The position numbers were made by a program, and so were the translations under genes. From NCBI RefSeq assembly GCF_042453785.1, contig NC_091665.1, positions 26,627,501-26,691,500 of the forward strand: DNA of 64,000 bases, read 5' to 3'. Origin of the DNA: Malus domestica (Eukaryota; Streptophyta; Magnoliopsida; Rosales; Rosaceae). This document shows positions 25,841 through 38,544 of the stretch, piece after piece (the first letter of the stretch is position 1; each line of letters starts with the position of its first letter). The notes beneath the pieces were generated by a model, which did not search any database, was not told the origin of the DNA, and worked only from the letters and a program-made list of their open reading frames with translations.

Positions 25841-27702
25841 TTTGTTTACAAGTGTATCTCATTGTGCTAGAATTGTGATCCAAAACTGATGCATTCCATA
25901 GACAAGGACAAACCTGGTATGCACCGTATCATCTTTAATTTGATGACATTTGTTTTCACCCATACACACATACGTATGCTTTGAATTCTTCTGATATTTG
26001 TATAATAATTAATTAAACTTGTGGTTATGTGGTTTTGGCTAAGTGAGATATATAAGGAGTGATTAAGGAGCTATATGGAGTGATGAAGGAGCTACATGCG
26101 TTGTATGTACAAAAGAAGATGTTTTTATCTGCACGTCTTCAAAACAATTCAAGTTTGCATTTTTGAGTTTGAGGACTAGTGTCAGTATGTTCAAACACAT
26201 ATCTTAGGTTTGTAATGAATGTATTAGCTTTACCACTTTGATCTTATATATATTTGTTTTATTAATGATAATACAAAATATTATTTGAACAATGCTAAGT
26301 GGAATTTTTACTAGAAAGCATTTATTTTTTTACCACAATTCGCATTGGAAATGCCTTTGTTTTTTTTTTTTTTTGATAAGGTGTTTTATTGATAACCCGA
26401 TTGTATAGAAAATAATATTTGCGACAGACTAGAGTAGTATTTTAGGGTCGAAAATTGTTATTGTGACGATTGTGCACTCTAACAAATATAGATTATTTTG
26501 TTCGAAAAAAATTTCCTGACACAATTGTTTGGTTGGAAAATCATCGCAAAAAACATATATCTTCTTTTGGAAAGTAATTTGACTACCATATAAGTATTTG
26601 TAACAATAAAATAACTTTGGTATTTTGAAAATTCATTTCTGATGAAAAACTAACTATAATGACAAGTCTTGTGTGTTGATAATAAGTATTTTCGACAGCT
26701 GGTCTGAAAAAAAATTCAATGGGACAATTTCCAGCACCCATCAAGGACTTTTTCCTGTTGGTAATAAGTATTTGCGATGGCAAAATGTCTCTTCCGATGA
26801 CATTTGACCCTCATTAATGACAATTCGTGTTGCAATGGTTTAACAAAAGGTAGGATCAAGGGGAAATAGTTCACAAGCCGCTAGGGTGTAGTACCATTTG
26901 AACATTACTTTGGGGATTCAAAAGTTGAGATCACATATCAGATTAGTAGAAAAGATGAAAAGGTGCGCTTGTTTTGTCTAGGTAGCTTGGGATAGATGGT
27001 AAACACGGGAGTGAAGTGACCTCCGTTGGACGTTGGAAGAAAGAAGCTAATAGAGTCATAGAAGATCCCAAAAGAGGCAAATTGCCAAAAAGTTTATCAA
27101 ATCAGATCTTTGCATCATCTGATCTCGATTGGGTTAACTCCTAAATTCAAGCAATGAACATCAAATAAGCCAATTGACACTCTCGTCCTTACCACAATTT
27201 TTTTTTTCTCATTGTTGACCACCAGAGACTATTTCTGCTCTCAAAATCTTGAAATGGAGTTGGATAGATTTTAGGAAGGACGCCCGATGCCTCATCGTCC
27301 TTGTCCTCGTCTTCCTTGACCATCCCTTCTTAAAGTCCAAAATTGGCAGGCTTAGTAGTCTTTACGATAGTCATTGCCCTAAATTTATAGCCGTTGAGAT
27401 TGATTTCCACTTCTTGGCATGTTGCCGGATCTGGCATGACGGCAGCTGATTTGTCAATGTTTTTCCTATCGCTGTTTTCTTCTTGACAAAGTGAGTTTCA
27501 CGTGTCGTTCACATAGCATTGTTCGTTCACTTGGATCCAATGTAGGTGTTAATCCTGTCCTAGGTTGCAATAGGCATCTCGAACTCGTATGTGATGCACA
27601 TAGCGCCAGTCCTCACGTGATTGTAGTACAAAAAGAATATATTATGATTACACCCAGTCATATTCATATCAGAATTTCCGCTGAATGAACTCGTGTGTTA
27701 AA

Positions 27703-27765
27703 CACACACGCGCGCGCACACACACACACTCACTTATTAGTACACACACACACACACACACACTT
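27703..27765. repeat. CA/CG microsatellite
   Basis: Alternating purine-pyrimidine tract of CA with an internal CGCGCGCG, interrupted by ACTTATTAGT which itself occurs twice. Confidence 0.9.
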
Positions 27766-28619
27766 ATTAGTATTTAATGTTATTGATGAGAACTTGATAG
27801 CTATGGATGCGTATTGGATATTGTAGATGAGTACTTGATTTGCTTGTGCCTCAGTTGAGACATTATGAATTGTGTTTCTCAAAATAGGGTTGCTTTACTC
27901 TTGATTTCATACTTATACGTATTATGTTTTCTGGAAACTATACTTGATTTACACTGAGGGGTTAGTATGTTCTAAAGAGAAATGCGTTTCAAAAACCTTT
28001 ATTTTCGCCCACTCACGCTTTTTGTTTTTCGCCCCTCCAAGTTTTAGTTAGCTGAGTCTTTGGTGGCGCACGAGGGAACTTTGGCGATTCTCACATTTTC
28101 TCCAAATAAATGTAGGAGCTTGTTTCCAGTTGGGTAATAAGTACCTTAACTAGATTTGCTCTGTTTACTTACGCTTTATGGGTACTTCACACTATTGCTT
28201 TCACTATTTATTAGTTAATTATTTCTAACTTCGGTTTAAATTTATCCACATTTCTACATCACTCATTAAATGGTTATGTCACATTCGGATGTCGGCCAAC
28301 ATGCATTGACTTTGGTCATGGTGTGTCATGGTACTTAAAAAAAGTGTACATTTTGCATATAACAAAGTGGTACATTTTTAAAGACAAATGGGTACAATTA
28401 TTAATATATTATGATCGGAACACGAATGATACATCACATATTTTTATATAAGTTGTGGGAAATTTTATTCTTTAAGTTATTAACTTTTTAACACACATAT
28501 CTTACCATTTATATAGTAATACGTGGTGTATTATCTCATGAATCGGTCACACTAAAAGAACTCTCCCACCCCATCCACTCTCATTGCAACGTTATCTCAA
28601 TCCCTCCCAGCTTTTAGAC

Positions 28620-29430
28620 CTTCTCCAACAATGACCTAAAACCTAAAATTTCCCTTCCCCCCCCCAAAAAAAAATCCACTCCAACCCATGACCTAAAACC
28701 TAAAACTTATTATGAGGCCAAATATCAGCCCAAGTTTAGGCCACAAAGTAAAATGGGCCCCACCAACTGAGACTGAAACTAGGGTTGTGAAGCCCACTGC
28801 CCAGCTTCCAATCGCCCACAAAGCAAAATCAGCCATGCACGAGCCAGAGAGGAAGATAAGCTGGGTGGGTTGTCCCCGGGGTGTCAGCCAATTATGCAGC
28901 CCAACGGCTACTTTTTTCAATCCAATTGCTAGATTTAAATGGATCGTTGGTTAATCCAACGGTCCAGGTTAAATTTTTTTTTTTTAGTTTTATATTTATA
29001 TATTTATTGAATCCAACGGCTTAGATTGAATATAGTCAAATTTAACGGTAAAAAAAGATCTAACGACTTAGATCGAATATATTTATTAATTGTCATTTGT
29101 ATTAAGTTTATATGGTTTATTAAATGTTGTTCGTATTAAGTTTATATGGTTTATCATGATTTTCATGTATTGATTTAGTGATTTTTCAAAATTTATCGAA
29201 ATTTAAATATTTTTAGATTAAAATGTTCATATAATTAATTTAGGATAGTCTACATATTTTTTTTAAAAAAGTTAATTTAAAAAAAATTAACCTTAATTCA
29301 TTCTTTAATAATCTCGGGCTAAACTTTTAGACCAGAAGATTTGAAGTAGAAAAACTATTTCTGAACTAAAACTTAAATTTTCTGAACTAAATATTTTTAG
29401 ATTTTAGGTCATCGTTAGAGATAGTTTTAC
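28620..29430. mobile_element. Possible MITE, about 0.8 kb, with CTCCAAC-type inverted ends
   Basis: The left end reads CTTCTCCAACAATGACCTAAAAC and the right end, reverse-complemented, CTATCTCTAACGATGACCTAAAAT. Inside is an AT-rich body with a repeated GTATTAAGTTTATATGGTTTA (about 29100 and 29134). A 3-bp duplication is not clean, so the borders and family are uncertain. Confidence 0.5.
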
Positions 29431-29470
29431 AGAAAAATCCTCTCCAAAATCTGAACCTTTATTTTTTTTA

Positions 29471-30017
29471 GGGTAAACTGCCAATTTAGTCCCTGAATTA
29501 TCACCTTAGTGAAAATTAGGTCCCTAAACTATTTTTTCAGAAAAATTAGTCCCTGAATTATAAAAATCTGCCAATTACATCCCTAATGTTATATTCGAAG
29601 CTACTATATTCAATTTTCCATCAATTTAAGTCATGTTACTTGCATGTGATACACATTGAAGGCTAGATTGGTAGTTTTTCATAAAGAAATAGTGTATGGA
29701 GTTAATTTTGGAGGAGAAATTGGTAGTTTTTCATAAATAAATAGTGTAAGTTAACTTTTAAGGGTAAATTAGACATTAAATTCGCAACATATATGAAATG
29801 TTAAGCACTTATAAACAAGAAAATGATGGTATTACATTCTAAAGTGTGTCAAGTGACTTAATTTGACGAAAAATTAGATAAAATAGCTTTGAATATAATA
29901 ATAGGGATGAAATTAGCAATTTCTAATGAATTTAAGGACTTATTTTACTGAAAAAATAATTCAAGGATTTAATTTTCACTGAGGTGATAATTCAGGGACT
30001 AAATTGGCACTTCACCC
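29471..30017. mobile_element. Mutator-type MITE, 547 bp, with about 135-bp inverted ends
   Basis: Starts GGGTAAACTGCCAATTTAGT and ends with its inverted partner (CCAATTTAGTCCCTGAATTATCACC shared in two parts). Pairing continues, with mismatches, for about 135 bp on each side to a common TATATTC.AAGCTA. Flanking sequence is a perfect 9-bp repeat of eight T and one A (29462-29470 and 30018-30026). Long TIRs plus a 9-bp duplication point to the Mutator superfamily. It ends about 520 bp before the TNL start codon. Confidence 0.85.
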
Positions 30018-30026
30018 TTTTTTTTA

Positions 30027-30538
30027 TTTGGCCTTGTCTAAGTCCGCAGAGGGAGGTCCCATCCAATGTGTCCCATTTATGACCAAGTACCATTGTCCTC
30101 CACTAGGGATATACTATATCCTTTCTTCCGTTTGAACGCAGATTGTTTCTGCGCTGAAAGTGGGCACAATTTCGTCTTTATATATATTTTCTGTTTTTTA
30201 TTGTTTAATCTCTGATGATTTTCTTGGAACAAGCGTATATTTTATTGAAAGATGCTTTACAGAAAGAAGAAAATGCTTTTGGACAAACTTTTCTTTTAAT
30301 TAGGCATATTTAAAAGAAAATTTTAGAGTAGCAGCATTATCAATTATAAAGTATTTTTAAGTATGTGAAAGTAACTGATCCTTGTTTCTTCAAATTTTAA
30401 ATTTTTGTCCTCCATGGAGCCTCTGTAACTTTGTGCACAGACTACAATTTCAATTTTTCTGTGGTAAACTCCAATCTAGTCTCAGGTGCGACTGTAGTTC
30501 AGATTCTCTTTCTGCTATCTGGTCCAAGAAATAGAGAG
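30027..30538 (+). promoter_or_regulatory. Putative promoter and leader of the TNL gene
   Basis: A TATA-like TTTATATATATTTT lies at about 30177-30190, roughly 350 bp before the chosen ATG. An upstream in-frame ATG at 30431 would add 36 residues without known homology. The promoter call rests only on position and the AT box. Confidence 0.3.
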
Positions 30539-33500
30539 ATGGAGTCGATCGGGACTCTGTTGTACATGTGTTGCAGATCATTTTCTTCTTCGCCTCCTGC
30601 GGCTGATTCTGATGTAGCTGATTCTGCTGCCGATTCTGATGTAGCTGATTCTGCTGCCGATTCTACTGCTGTTGTTGATGATACTGATGCTGATAACCCC
30701 CCACGTCGAGAAAAGTATGATGTGTTTATCAGTTTCAGAGGTGAGGACACCCGCCTTGGTTTTACCAGCCATCTTCATGCTGCCTTACTTCAGAAGAAAA
30801 TTGAAACCTACATCGATTACAGACTTCAGAAAGGAGAAGAAATTAGACCCGCCCTTCTAGAAGCAATCGAGAAATCCACCATTTCGGTGATCATTTTCTC
30901 ACAAAACTATGCTTCTTCCACATGGTGTTTGGATGAGCTTGTGCATACAATCGAATGCAAGGAAAGATATGGCCAGATGGTTATACCCATATTCTATGAC
31001 ATCAATCCATCTCATGTACGAAAACAACACGGGAGTTATGCGGATACATTTGCTCAACTTGAAAAACGTGTCGATAACAGTATCGACAAGGTGCACAAGT
31101 GGAGGGATGCTTTGAGGACTGCGGCCAATCTATCTGGGTTTGATTATTCAAACAAATCCGGGTAACTAACTCATCCTTTTAACTTGTATAAAATTATAAA
31201 TTTTCTTTAAACTTGTGAGAATTTGATTTGTGCTAAGATTCGGTAAAGCGTGTTTAAGACTAACTATTGCTTTTCTACCTAATCATATATATCTCTATGC
31301 GCAGGACGGAGGCAGATCTAATTAAGAATGTTGTCGATCGTATTTGGACCAAATTGATTTGTGAATCATCATGTGATTTAGAGGGCCTGATTGGAATTGA
31401 AAGCCGCATTCCGCAAATTGAAGAGCTATTGGGCATTCATTCATCGGATGCTTGCATCACTGTTGGTATTTGGGGCATGGGTGGTATTGGCAAGACCACC
31501 CTTGCTGAAACTATATTTCACAAACTCTCTTCTAAATTCGAAGCTTCTTGTTTTGTTAAGAATGTTAGGGAGAAGTCAGAAAAAGCAGATGGACTAGATC
31601 ACTTGGAAAAAACACTTCTTAAGGAGATATTAAAGGAAGAAGGTCTATCCATGCGATCAACTTTTGTTCGAGAGAGGCTCAAGTGTACAACGGTCCTCAT
31701 CGTTCTTGATGATGTGAGTGATTCAATACAGCTGGAACGTTTAGCTGGCAAGCGTCTTCGGTATGGCACTGGAAGTAGAATCATTATCACAAGTAGAGAT
31801 AAGAGAACACTTCCTGAAGAGGGTAAGATCTACGAGGTTGAGGGATTAAAACGGGATGATGCTCTTCAGCTCTTCTGTTCTCACGCTTTCAAGAATAAAA
31901 GTACTCCTATAACAGATTATAAGGAGTTGGCAGAAAAGGCGGTGGACTATGCTGGACGCGTTCCTTTAGCTCTTACAGTTCTGGGATCGTCGTTCTGCAA
32001 TTGCACGAGCAAAGAAGAATGGGAAGAGCAATTCAACAAATTGAAACGATTTCCCAGCAAAGATATCCAGAAAGTGTTGAGAACAAGTTATGATGGATTG
32101 GAACAAAGTGAGAAGGAGATATTTCTGGATATAGCATGTTTTCATAAAGGGAATGCTTTGTATGAGGTAAAACGAACGTTAACTTCCTGTGGACGCTTTC
32201 CGAAAACCGGAATTGATATTCTCATTAATAGGTGTCTCATATCAATTGATTCAAAGTGGGGTTGGGAAACCATAGAGATGCACGATTTGCTACAAGAAAT
32301 GGGAAGGCAAATTGTTCAAGAACAAGGTATTAAAGATCCCGGTAAAAGGAGTAGGTTGTTCACTGCTGAGGATATCTATCGTGTATTGAAGAGTAACACG
32401 GTAAGCGCCAAATGCATTCAATTTTTTTCTTTTCATTTTTTTAGAAAATAAAAATTACAAACTTGAGATGATAACAGAACAAAGTAAAACTAATTTATAA
32501 TAAAGAAGTGAGATTGTTAAAAGATGAATTTGATTGAATTTTTATTGTGTTAGGAAGTGTTTGGTATATGAACAAATGTTTGGTTATTTAGACAAGTAGA
32601 GGAAGATACAATTATGTTGGATATTTGACTAGACTAACACACTTGTACATGATTACCATAGTAAATACTCTTTGTTCCAAATGTGCGTTACATTTTAATA
32701 TGTTTATATTCACATTTAAACTTTCTTCTTATTCTCAGGAAACTCCATATGTTGAAGCCATACAGGTTAATTGGTATAATCTTCAAGAGCGACCATTGGA
32801 ACCATTGGAACATGCAGACTTCAAAAAGATGTCTAACCTAATAATGCTTATGGTGGATGGTCGCTTCGAATTCACCGCTTCTCTAGACCTTCCCGATTCT
32901 CTTCGTTATCTTTATTGGAGGGGATATCCACTGGAATCCTTGCCGTCAAAATTTTCTCCGAAAAATCTAGTTGAGCTTTATTTGCCAGAGAGCAAAGTTA
33001 AGGAGCTTTGGAAAGAAGAGCAGGTATATTATATTATATGCCTATTTTAATTCTTGTATAAAATCAAGTGTAGAAATTATATTAATTCTTTATATTTCTA
33101 TTTCATTTGTTGCAGATACTTGTCAACTTACAAGTTATCAATCTGTCAAAGTCTAGAAATCTAACTGAAGTTCCAAATCTCTCGGGGAGTCAAAAAATTG
33201 TGGAGATAAATCTCAATGGCTGTCGAAGTTTGGTTGAAATTCCTTCGTATTTTCAACATCTTGACAAGCTTACTCATCTTGATCTTGGATTCTGCTACCG
33301 TCTCAAGTATCTTCCAGAGATGCCAGGAAATATTCAATACTTAAAGTTAAAATGCAGTGGTATAGAGGAGTTGCCTGAATCAATCTGTAAGTTGAAATAT
33401 CTTGAGAGTCTTCGTCTCACCAGGTGCTATAGATTTTCCAAATTCCCTGAAATCTTGAAGCCAATGGAACATTTGGTGTCTCTTTGTTTGGAAGAGACAG

Positions 33501-34738
33501 CTGTCGAAATGCTTCCTTCATCTATTGGAAATCTAAATGGGCTTCAAGATTTAAACCTTAGTCGCTGCTATCAACTTAAGGATGTCCCAACAAGTATCTA
33601 CAGTTTAACCAATCTTAAACGTCTCTACTTTTATGGTTGTCATAGACTTGAAAAATTGCCTTCCAGCTCTGTCGGTTTTCTCTCTTTAGAAGAACTAGAT
33701 CTCAGCTACAGCGGTATACTGGAAATACCAGCAAGCATCAAACAAGCTTCTCGGTTGTCTATACTCGACTTAGAAGGCTGCAAGCGGCTTCGATCTATAC
33801 CAGAGCTCCCAGTGCTATGTAATGTTACTGCTGAAGGCTGCAGGTCGCTGAAGATAGTGTCAAGTTCAAGGATAACACTCACACAAGGTTATAAACCTAA
33901 TTATTGTTGCAGAGTTTTTACTGATTGCCCAAAATTGGATAATAATTCAAGGAGCAACATAATGGATGAAGCACAGATTACAATTATGCGAATGAAAAAT
34001 GTTGCGCCATTAAAGGACTATTGCTTGGCTTATAATCCCTGGCCTCAGATTAACATTGCATGTCCAGGAAAAGAAATTCCAAATTGGTTCAGCTATCAAA
34101 ATGAGGGATCTTCAGTAGACATCGAGCTTTGTCCAGATTGGTTTCGAACAGGTTTATTTGGTTTCGCTCTGTCTGTTGTTGTTTCTGACGTTTCAGTGGC
34201 GCGGTATACCGTCTGGAGGGGAAGTGCTAATTTCATTGTCAAATTCATGGGTGAAAGCCATGTACTGTTCAGTTCTCACTACATGATCCGGGGCAACAGC
34301 GACTATCACGTGCATGTGTGGAATGAGGCCTTTAGAAGTGAAAAGGTAGGAAAAAACTGCTCCCCTGATGTTTACAAACATGCCAAAGAGGCCTCTGTTG
34401 TCTTCTGCATGTTGGATTCAATGAAGGTGGAAAGCTGTGGCATATGCCCATTGTATGCCGAAGATGCTGAGAAATTAAAATTTGGTCATGTGTTCATGTC
34501 GAGGGGACCGAAAGTAGAAGAAGAAACAAGACAAGATGATGATTCCAAAGGTGGTGGATCAGGAGATGAGCCTCTAGTCAGTGGATTAAGTGATGAGTCA
34601 GAATCCAATGAAAGTGGTGATCATGTTGTCTTCCGCAAGGTTATTGAAGATTCTGAAGATTCTGAAGGTGGTGGATCAGGAGATGAGCCTCAAGTTAGAG
34701 GATCAAGTGATGAGTCTGAAGCAAATGAAAGTGATTAG
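30539..34738 (+). CDS. TIR-NBS-LRR immune receptor, complete (4 exons, 1208 aa)
   Basis: Exons 30539-31161, 31305-32400, 32739-33023 and 33116-34738 join in frame with GT..AG borders. Order: MESIG start, a 27-bp DNA repeat giving SDVADSAAD twice (about 22-45), TIR from about 58 (YDVFISFRGEDTR, catalytic-type Glu in WCLDEL), then NB-ARC with P-loop GMGGIGKTT (about 265), kinase-2 LIVLDDV, RNBS-B GSRIIITSRD, GLPL-type GRVPLAL and MHD in IEMHDLLQEMG (about 532). About a dozen LRRs run from about 585 to 930. A C-terminal jelly-roll (C-JID) region follows with PGKEIPNWFSYQNEGSSV (near 985), then an acidic tail with two GGGSGDEP..DES.(E/A)NES units. It is an intracellular effector sensor; ligand unknown. 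No break seen. Confidence 0.92.
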
Positions 34739-34764
34739 GAAAAACGTTTTAAAGCAAATGACCT

Positions 34765-34902
34765 GCTTCTGTTGTCTTCTACCCGGTGGATTTAGAAGAA
34801 CGACCTGCTTCTGCTTCCCATATGGTGGAAAGCTGTGGTATATGCCCATTGTATGCCGAAGATGCTGAGAAATTCAAATTTGGTCATGTGTTCATGTCGC
34901 GG
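34765..34902 (+). pseudogene. Fragment of a TNL C-terminal tail
   Basis: Just past the TNL stop, about 135 bp repeats the coding sequence at about 34395-34505: VESCGICPLYAEDAEK.KFGHVFMSR is encoded again, with an altered lead-in. It is the scar of a tandem TNL duplication: the tail of one lost gene sits directly before the start of the next. Confidence 0.8.
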
Positions 34903-35204
34903 AAGATCAGACCATGGAATCAATCGAGAGCGCCGCGCGCTCAGGCTGCCGTACGCTTGAGGAGCGCCGGGAAGAACACGGGAGTTATGCGGATGCATTT
35001 GCTCAACTTGAAAAGCGTTTCGAGGACGGTATCGATAAGGTGCACAAGTGGAGGGATGCCTTGAAGACTGCAGCCAATCTATCTGGGTTTGATCATTCAA
35101 ACAAATCCGGGTAACTAACTCATTCTTTAACTTGTCTAAAGTTATAAATTTTCTTTAAACTTGTGACAGTTCGATTTGTGCTAAAATTTGGTAAAGCATA
35201 TTTA

Positions 35205-36554
35205 GTACTCTAGATTTGATGGACTTGTTTTGACCCTCAAATTCTTCAGTCGGCTCTGGAGGAAACCAGAAAACTCTCCAACTCAGTTCAAGAATAAGCC
35301 TGTGGAAAGTTACTTCTTCAAAAGCAAAAATATCACATATCATCTCTTCTCATTTTTCTTCTCTTTATCCTTCATGCTGCTGCAAGATGGGGAGAAGGTG
35401 AACAATCAGCCGGAGCTCTGATTGCTTACCTTGTCTGTCACCTCTTTCAGCAGATCCCCTAGCTCGGCGACTTGGGGGACTCCTACTACATGGTTTGTAT
35501 CGCGCTTGACCAAGCCTGAAACTACAAGTAAGCTTCAAGTGAAATTGATACATTACCTTGTGCATCTCCACCAGTTAAAGATACCACCCCTGGATGGAGG
35601 AAGAGTACTTCCAGAGAAGATGCCACATCTACCTATGAGACAGATAAGGCAAGTCAAGACGATACCACACTCCGATACTTAGAAGTTTCGTGATTACGAG
35701 ATCATTCTCTCACAATATTTCCTAATGTCATTTGTACTAAATCATTTACTTGTACTCACTAAAGGAGAGCTTGAACCTATGTACTTGTGTAAACCCTTCA
35801 CAATTAATGAGAACTCTTCTATTTCGTGGACGTAGCCAATTTGGGTGAACCACGTACATCTTGTGTTTGCTTTCCTATCTCTATTCATTTATATACTTAT
35901 CCACACTAATGACCGGAGCAATCTAGCGAAGATCACAAAAAGCGACCGTTTTCGCTACCTAGGATCTATCTTGCAAGAGAACGGAGAATTAGATGGAGAT
36001 CTCAACCATAGAATACGAGCTGGATGGATGAAGTGTAAGAGTGCATCCGGCGTGTTGTGTGACCGTCGTAGGCCACTGAAGCTCAAGGGAAAATTTTATA
36101 GGATGGCAATAAGGCCAACGATGTTGTATGGCACAGAATGTTGGACGGTAAAGCATCAACACGTACACAAAATGGGTGTAGCGGAGATGAGGATGCTTTG
36201 TGGGATGTGTGGGCACACGAGAAAGGATAAGATTGGGCATGAGGATATCCGAGGTAAAGTAGGAGTAGCCGAAATTGAAGGAAAAATGAGAGAAAATCGG
36301 TTCCGGTGATTTGGACATGTGCAAAGAAGGCCGACTGACGCTCCGGTTCGAAGATGTGACTACGGGACAGAGGTTCAGGGCCGAAGGGGTAGAGGAAGAC
36401 CTAGGAAAACTTTGGAAGAGACTCTAAGAAAAGACTTAGAGTACTTGGATCTAACGGAGGACATGACACAAAACCGAGCGCAATGACGTTCTAGGATTCA
36501 TATAGCCGACCCTACTTAGTGGGAAAATGCTTTGTTGTTGTTGTTGTTGTTGTT
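35205..36554 (+). mobile_element. 5'-truncated composite retroposon in TNL intron 1
   Basis: Nearly identical to 54964-56312, the right-hand part of the composite element. The first 730 bp is an LTR-like module; from about 35938 it is RTE reverse-transcriptase 3' coding sequence with breaks (a TGA at about 36308), then CCTACTTAGTGGG and a (TTG)n tail (about 36532-36554). The equivalent intron in the first TNL has no insertion. A 5'-truncated body with an intact 3' tail is the signature of LINE-style target-primed insertion. I see no clean target duplication. Confidence 0.8.
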
Positions 36555-38544
36555 ATTGCCTTTTTCTACATAATCATATATATATTTATGCCAGGACGGA
36601 GGCAGATCTAATTAAGAATGTTGTCGATCGTATTTGGACCAAATTGATTTGTGAATCATCATGTGATTTAGAGGGCCTGGTTGGAATTGAATGCTGCATT
36701 CAGCAAATTGAAGAGCTATTGGGCATTCATTCACAAGACGCTTGCATCACTGTTGGTATTTGGGGAATGGGTGGTATTGGCAAGACCACCCTCGCTGAAA
36801 CTGTATTCCACAAACTTTCTTCTAAATTTGATGCTTCTGGTTTTGTTAAGAATGTTAGGGAGAAGTCAGAAAAAGCAGATGGACTAGATCACTTGGAAAA
36901 AACACTTCTTAAGGAGATATTAAAGGAAGAAGGTCTATCCATGGGATCAACTTTTGTTCGAGATAGGCTCAAGTGTACAAAGGTCCTCATCGTTCTTGAT
37001 GATGTGAGTGATTCAATACAGCTGGAACGTTTAGCTGGCAAGCGTCTTCGGTATGGCACTGGAAGTAGAATCATTATCACAAGTAGGGATAAGAGAACAC
37101 TTCCTGAAGAGGGTAAGATCTACGAGGTTGAGGGATTAAAACGGGATGATGCTCTTCAGCTCTTCTGTTCTCACGCTTTCAAGAATAAAAGTACTCCTAT
37201 AACAGATTATAAGGAGTTGGCAGAAAAGGCGGTGGACTATGCTGGAGGCGTTCCTTTAGCTCTTAAACTTCTGGGGCCCTTGTTCTTCAGTTGCAAGAGC
37301 AAAGCAGACTAGGAAGATGAATTGGACAAACTGAAAGAATTTCCCAATGAAAAGCTCCAGAGAGTGTTGAGACTAAGTTATGATGGATTAGAAAGAAATG
37401 AGAAGGAGATATTTTTGGATATAGCATGTTTTCATAAAGGGAATAAAGTGAAAGAGGTAAGAAAAAGGTTGGCTATCCGTGTACGCTTTGCGGCGGCTGA
37501 AATTAGAGTTCTCGTTGATAAGTCTCTCATATCAATTAAGTTAATAAGATGGGAAATTATAGAGATGCATGATCTGCTTGAAGAATTGGGAAGAACAATT
37601 GTTTGGGAACAATGTATTGAAGATCCCGGAAAATGGAATAGGTTGTTCAACGATGAGGATATATATCGTGTACTGAAGATTAACAAGGTAAGAGCCAAAT
37701 GCATTGAATTTTTTTCTTTTCTTTTTCTAGGAAAAACGAAAAACGAACTTTAGATGATAACACAACAAAGTAAAACTCATTTATAATAAAGAAGTCTGAT
37801 TCTTAAAAAAATAATTTGATTGAATTTTTATTGTGTTAGGAAGTCTTTGGAATATGAACAAATGTTTGTTTTTTCAGACAACTAGAGGAGGATACACTTG
37901 TACAGCATTACATGTTAACATGTTCAAAATATATACATTTAAACTTTGTTCTTATTGTCAGGAAACTCCAAATGTTCAAGCCATAATGTTTGCTTGGTCA
38001 AGGATTAAAAAGCGACCATTGAAAAGTGCAGACCTCAAAGTGATGTCTAACCTAAAAATGCTAATTGTGGATAGTTTTGTCGCTGACTCTTTTGTCGCTT
38101 CTCTAGACCTTCCCGACTCTCTTCGTTATCTTTACTGGCCTCGTTATCCACTGGAATCTTTGCCGTCAAATTTTTCTCCTGAAAATCTAGTTGAGTTTCA
38201 TATGCAATATAGCCAAGTTAAGAAGCTTTGTAAAAAAGACCAGGTATATTTTATACCTATTTTCATTCTTGTATCAAATGAAGTGTAGAAATTATATTTT
38301 AATTCTTGATATTTCTATTTAATTTGCTGCAGATACTTGTGAACTTAGAAGTGATCGATCTGAAGCAATCTTGGTACCTATCTGAACTTCCAAATCTCTC
38401 TGAGAGTCTAAAAATTGTGAGCATAGATCTCTTTGGCTGTAGAAGTTTGGTTGAAATTCCTTGGTCTTTTCAACATCTTGACAAGCTTACTCATCTTGAT
38501 GTTGGAGACTGCACCAGTCTCGAGTATCTTCCAGAGATGCCAAG

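Larger units (their letters stand above)
25102..28619. other. Intergenic, no gene seen
   Basis: Holds the end of the segmental duplication (about 25278), a short MITE (25642), a CA microsatellite (27703) and AT-rich DNA. Around 26330-26830 GACGATT/GCGATGG/AATAAGTATTT-like motifs recur loosely, which might be a decayed transposon end. No ORF over 75 codons with a domain. Confidence 0.55.

Noticed and set aside
26330..26830. Possible decayed CACTA-type transposon end (recurring GACGATT/GCGATGG motifs)
   Set aside because: No CACTA terminus, inverted ends or 3-bp duplication could be located.
30431..30538. Upstream in-frame ATG adding 36 residues to the TNL
   Set aside because: The extension has no TNL-like content, and the second TNL also starts at the MESI-type Met, which supports 30539.
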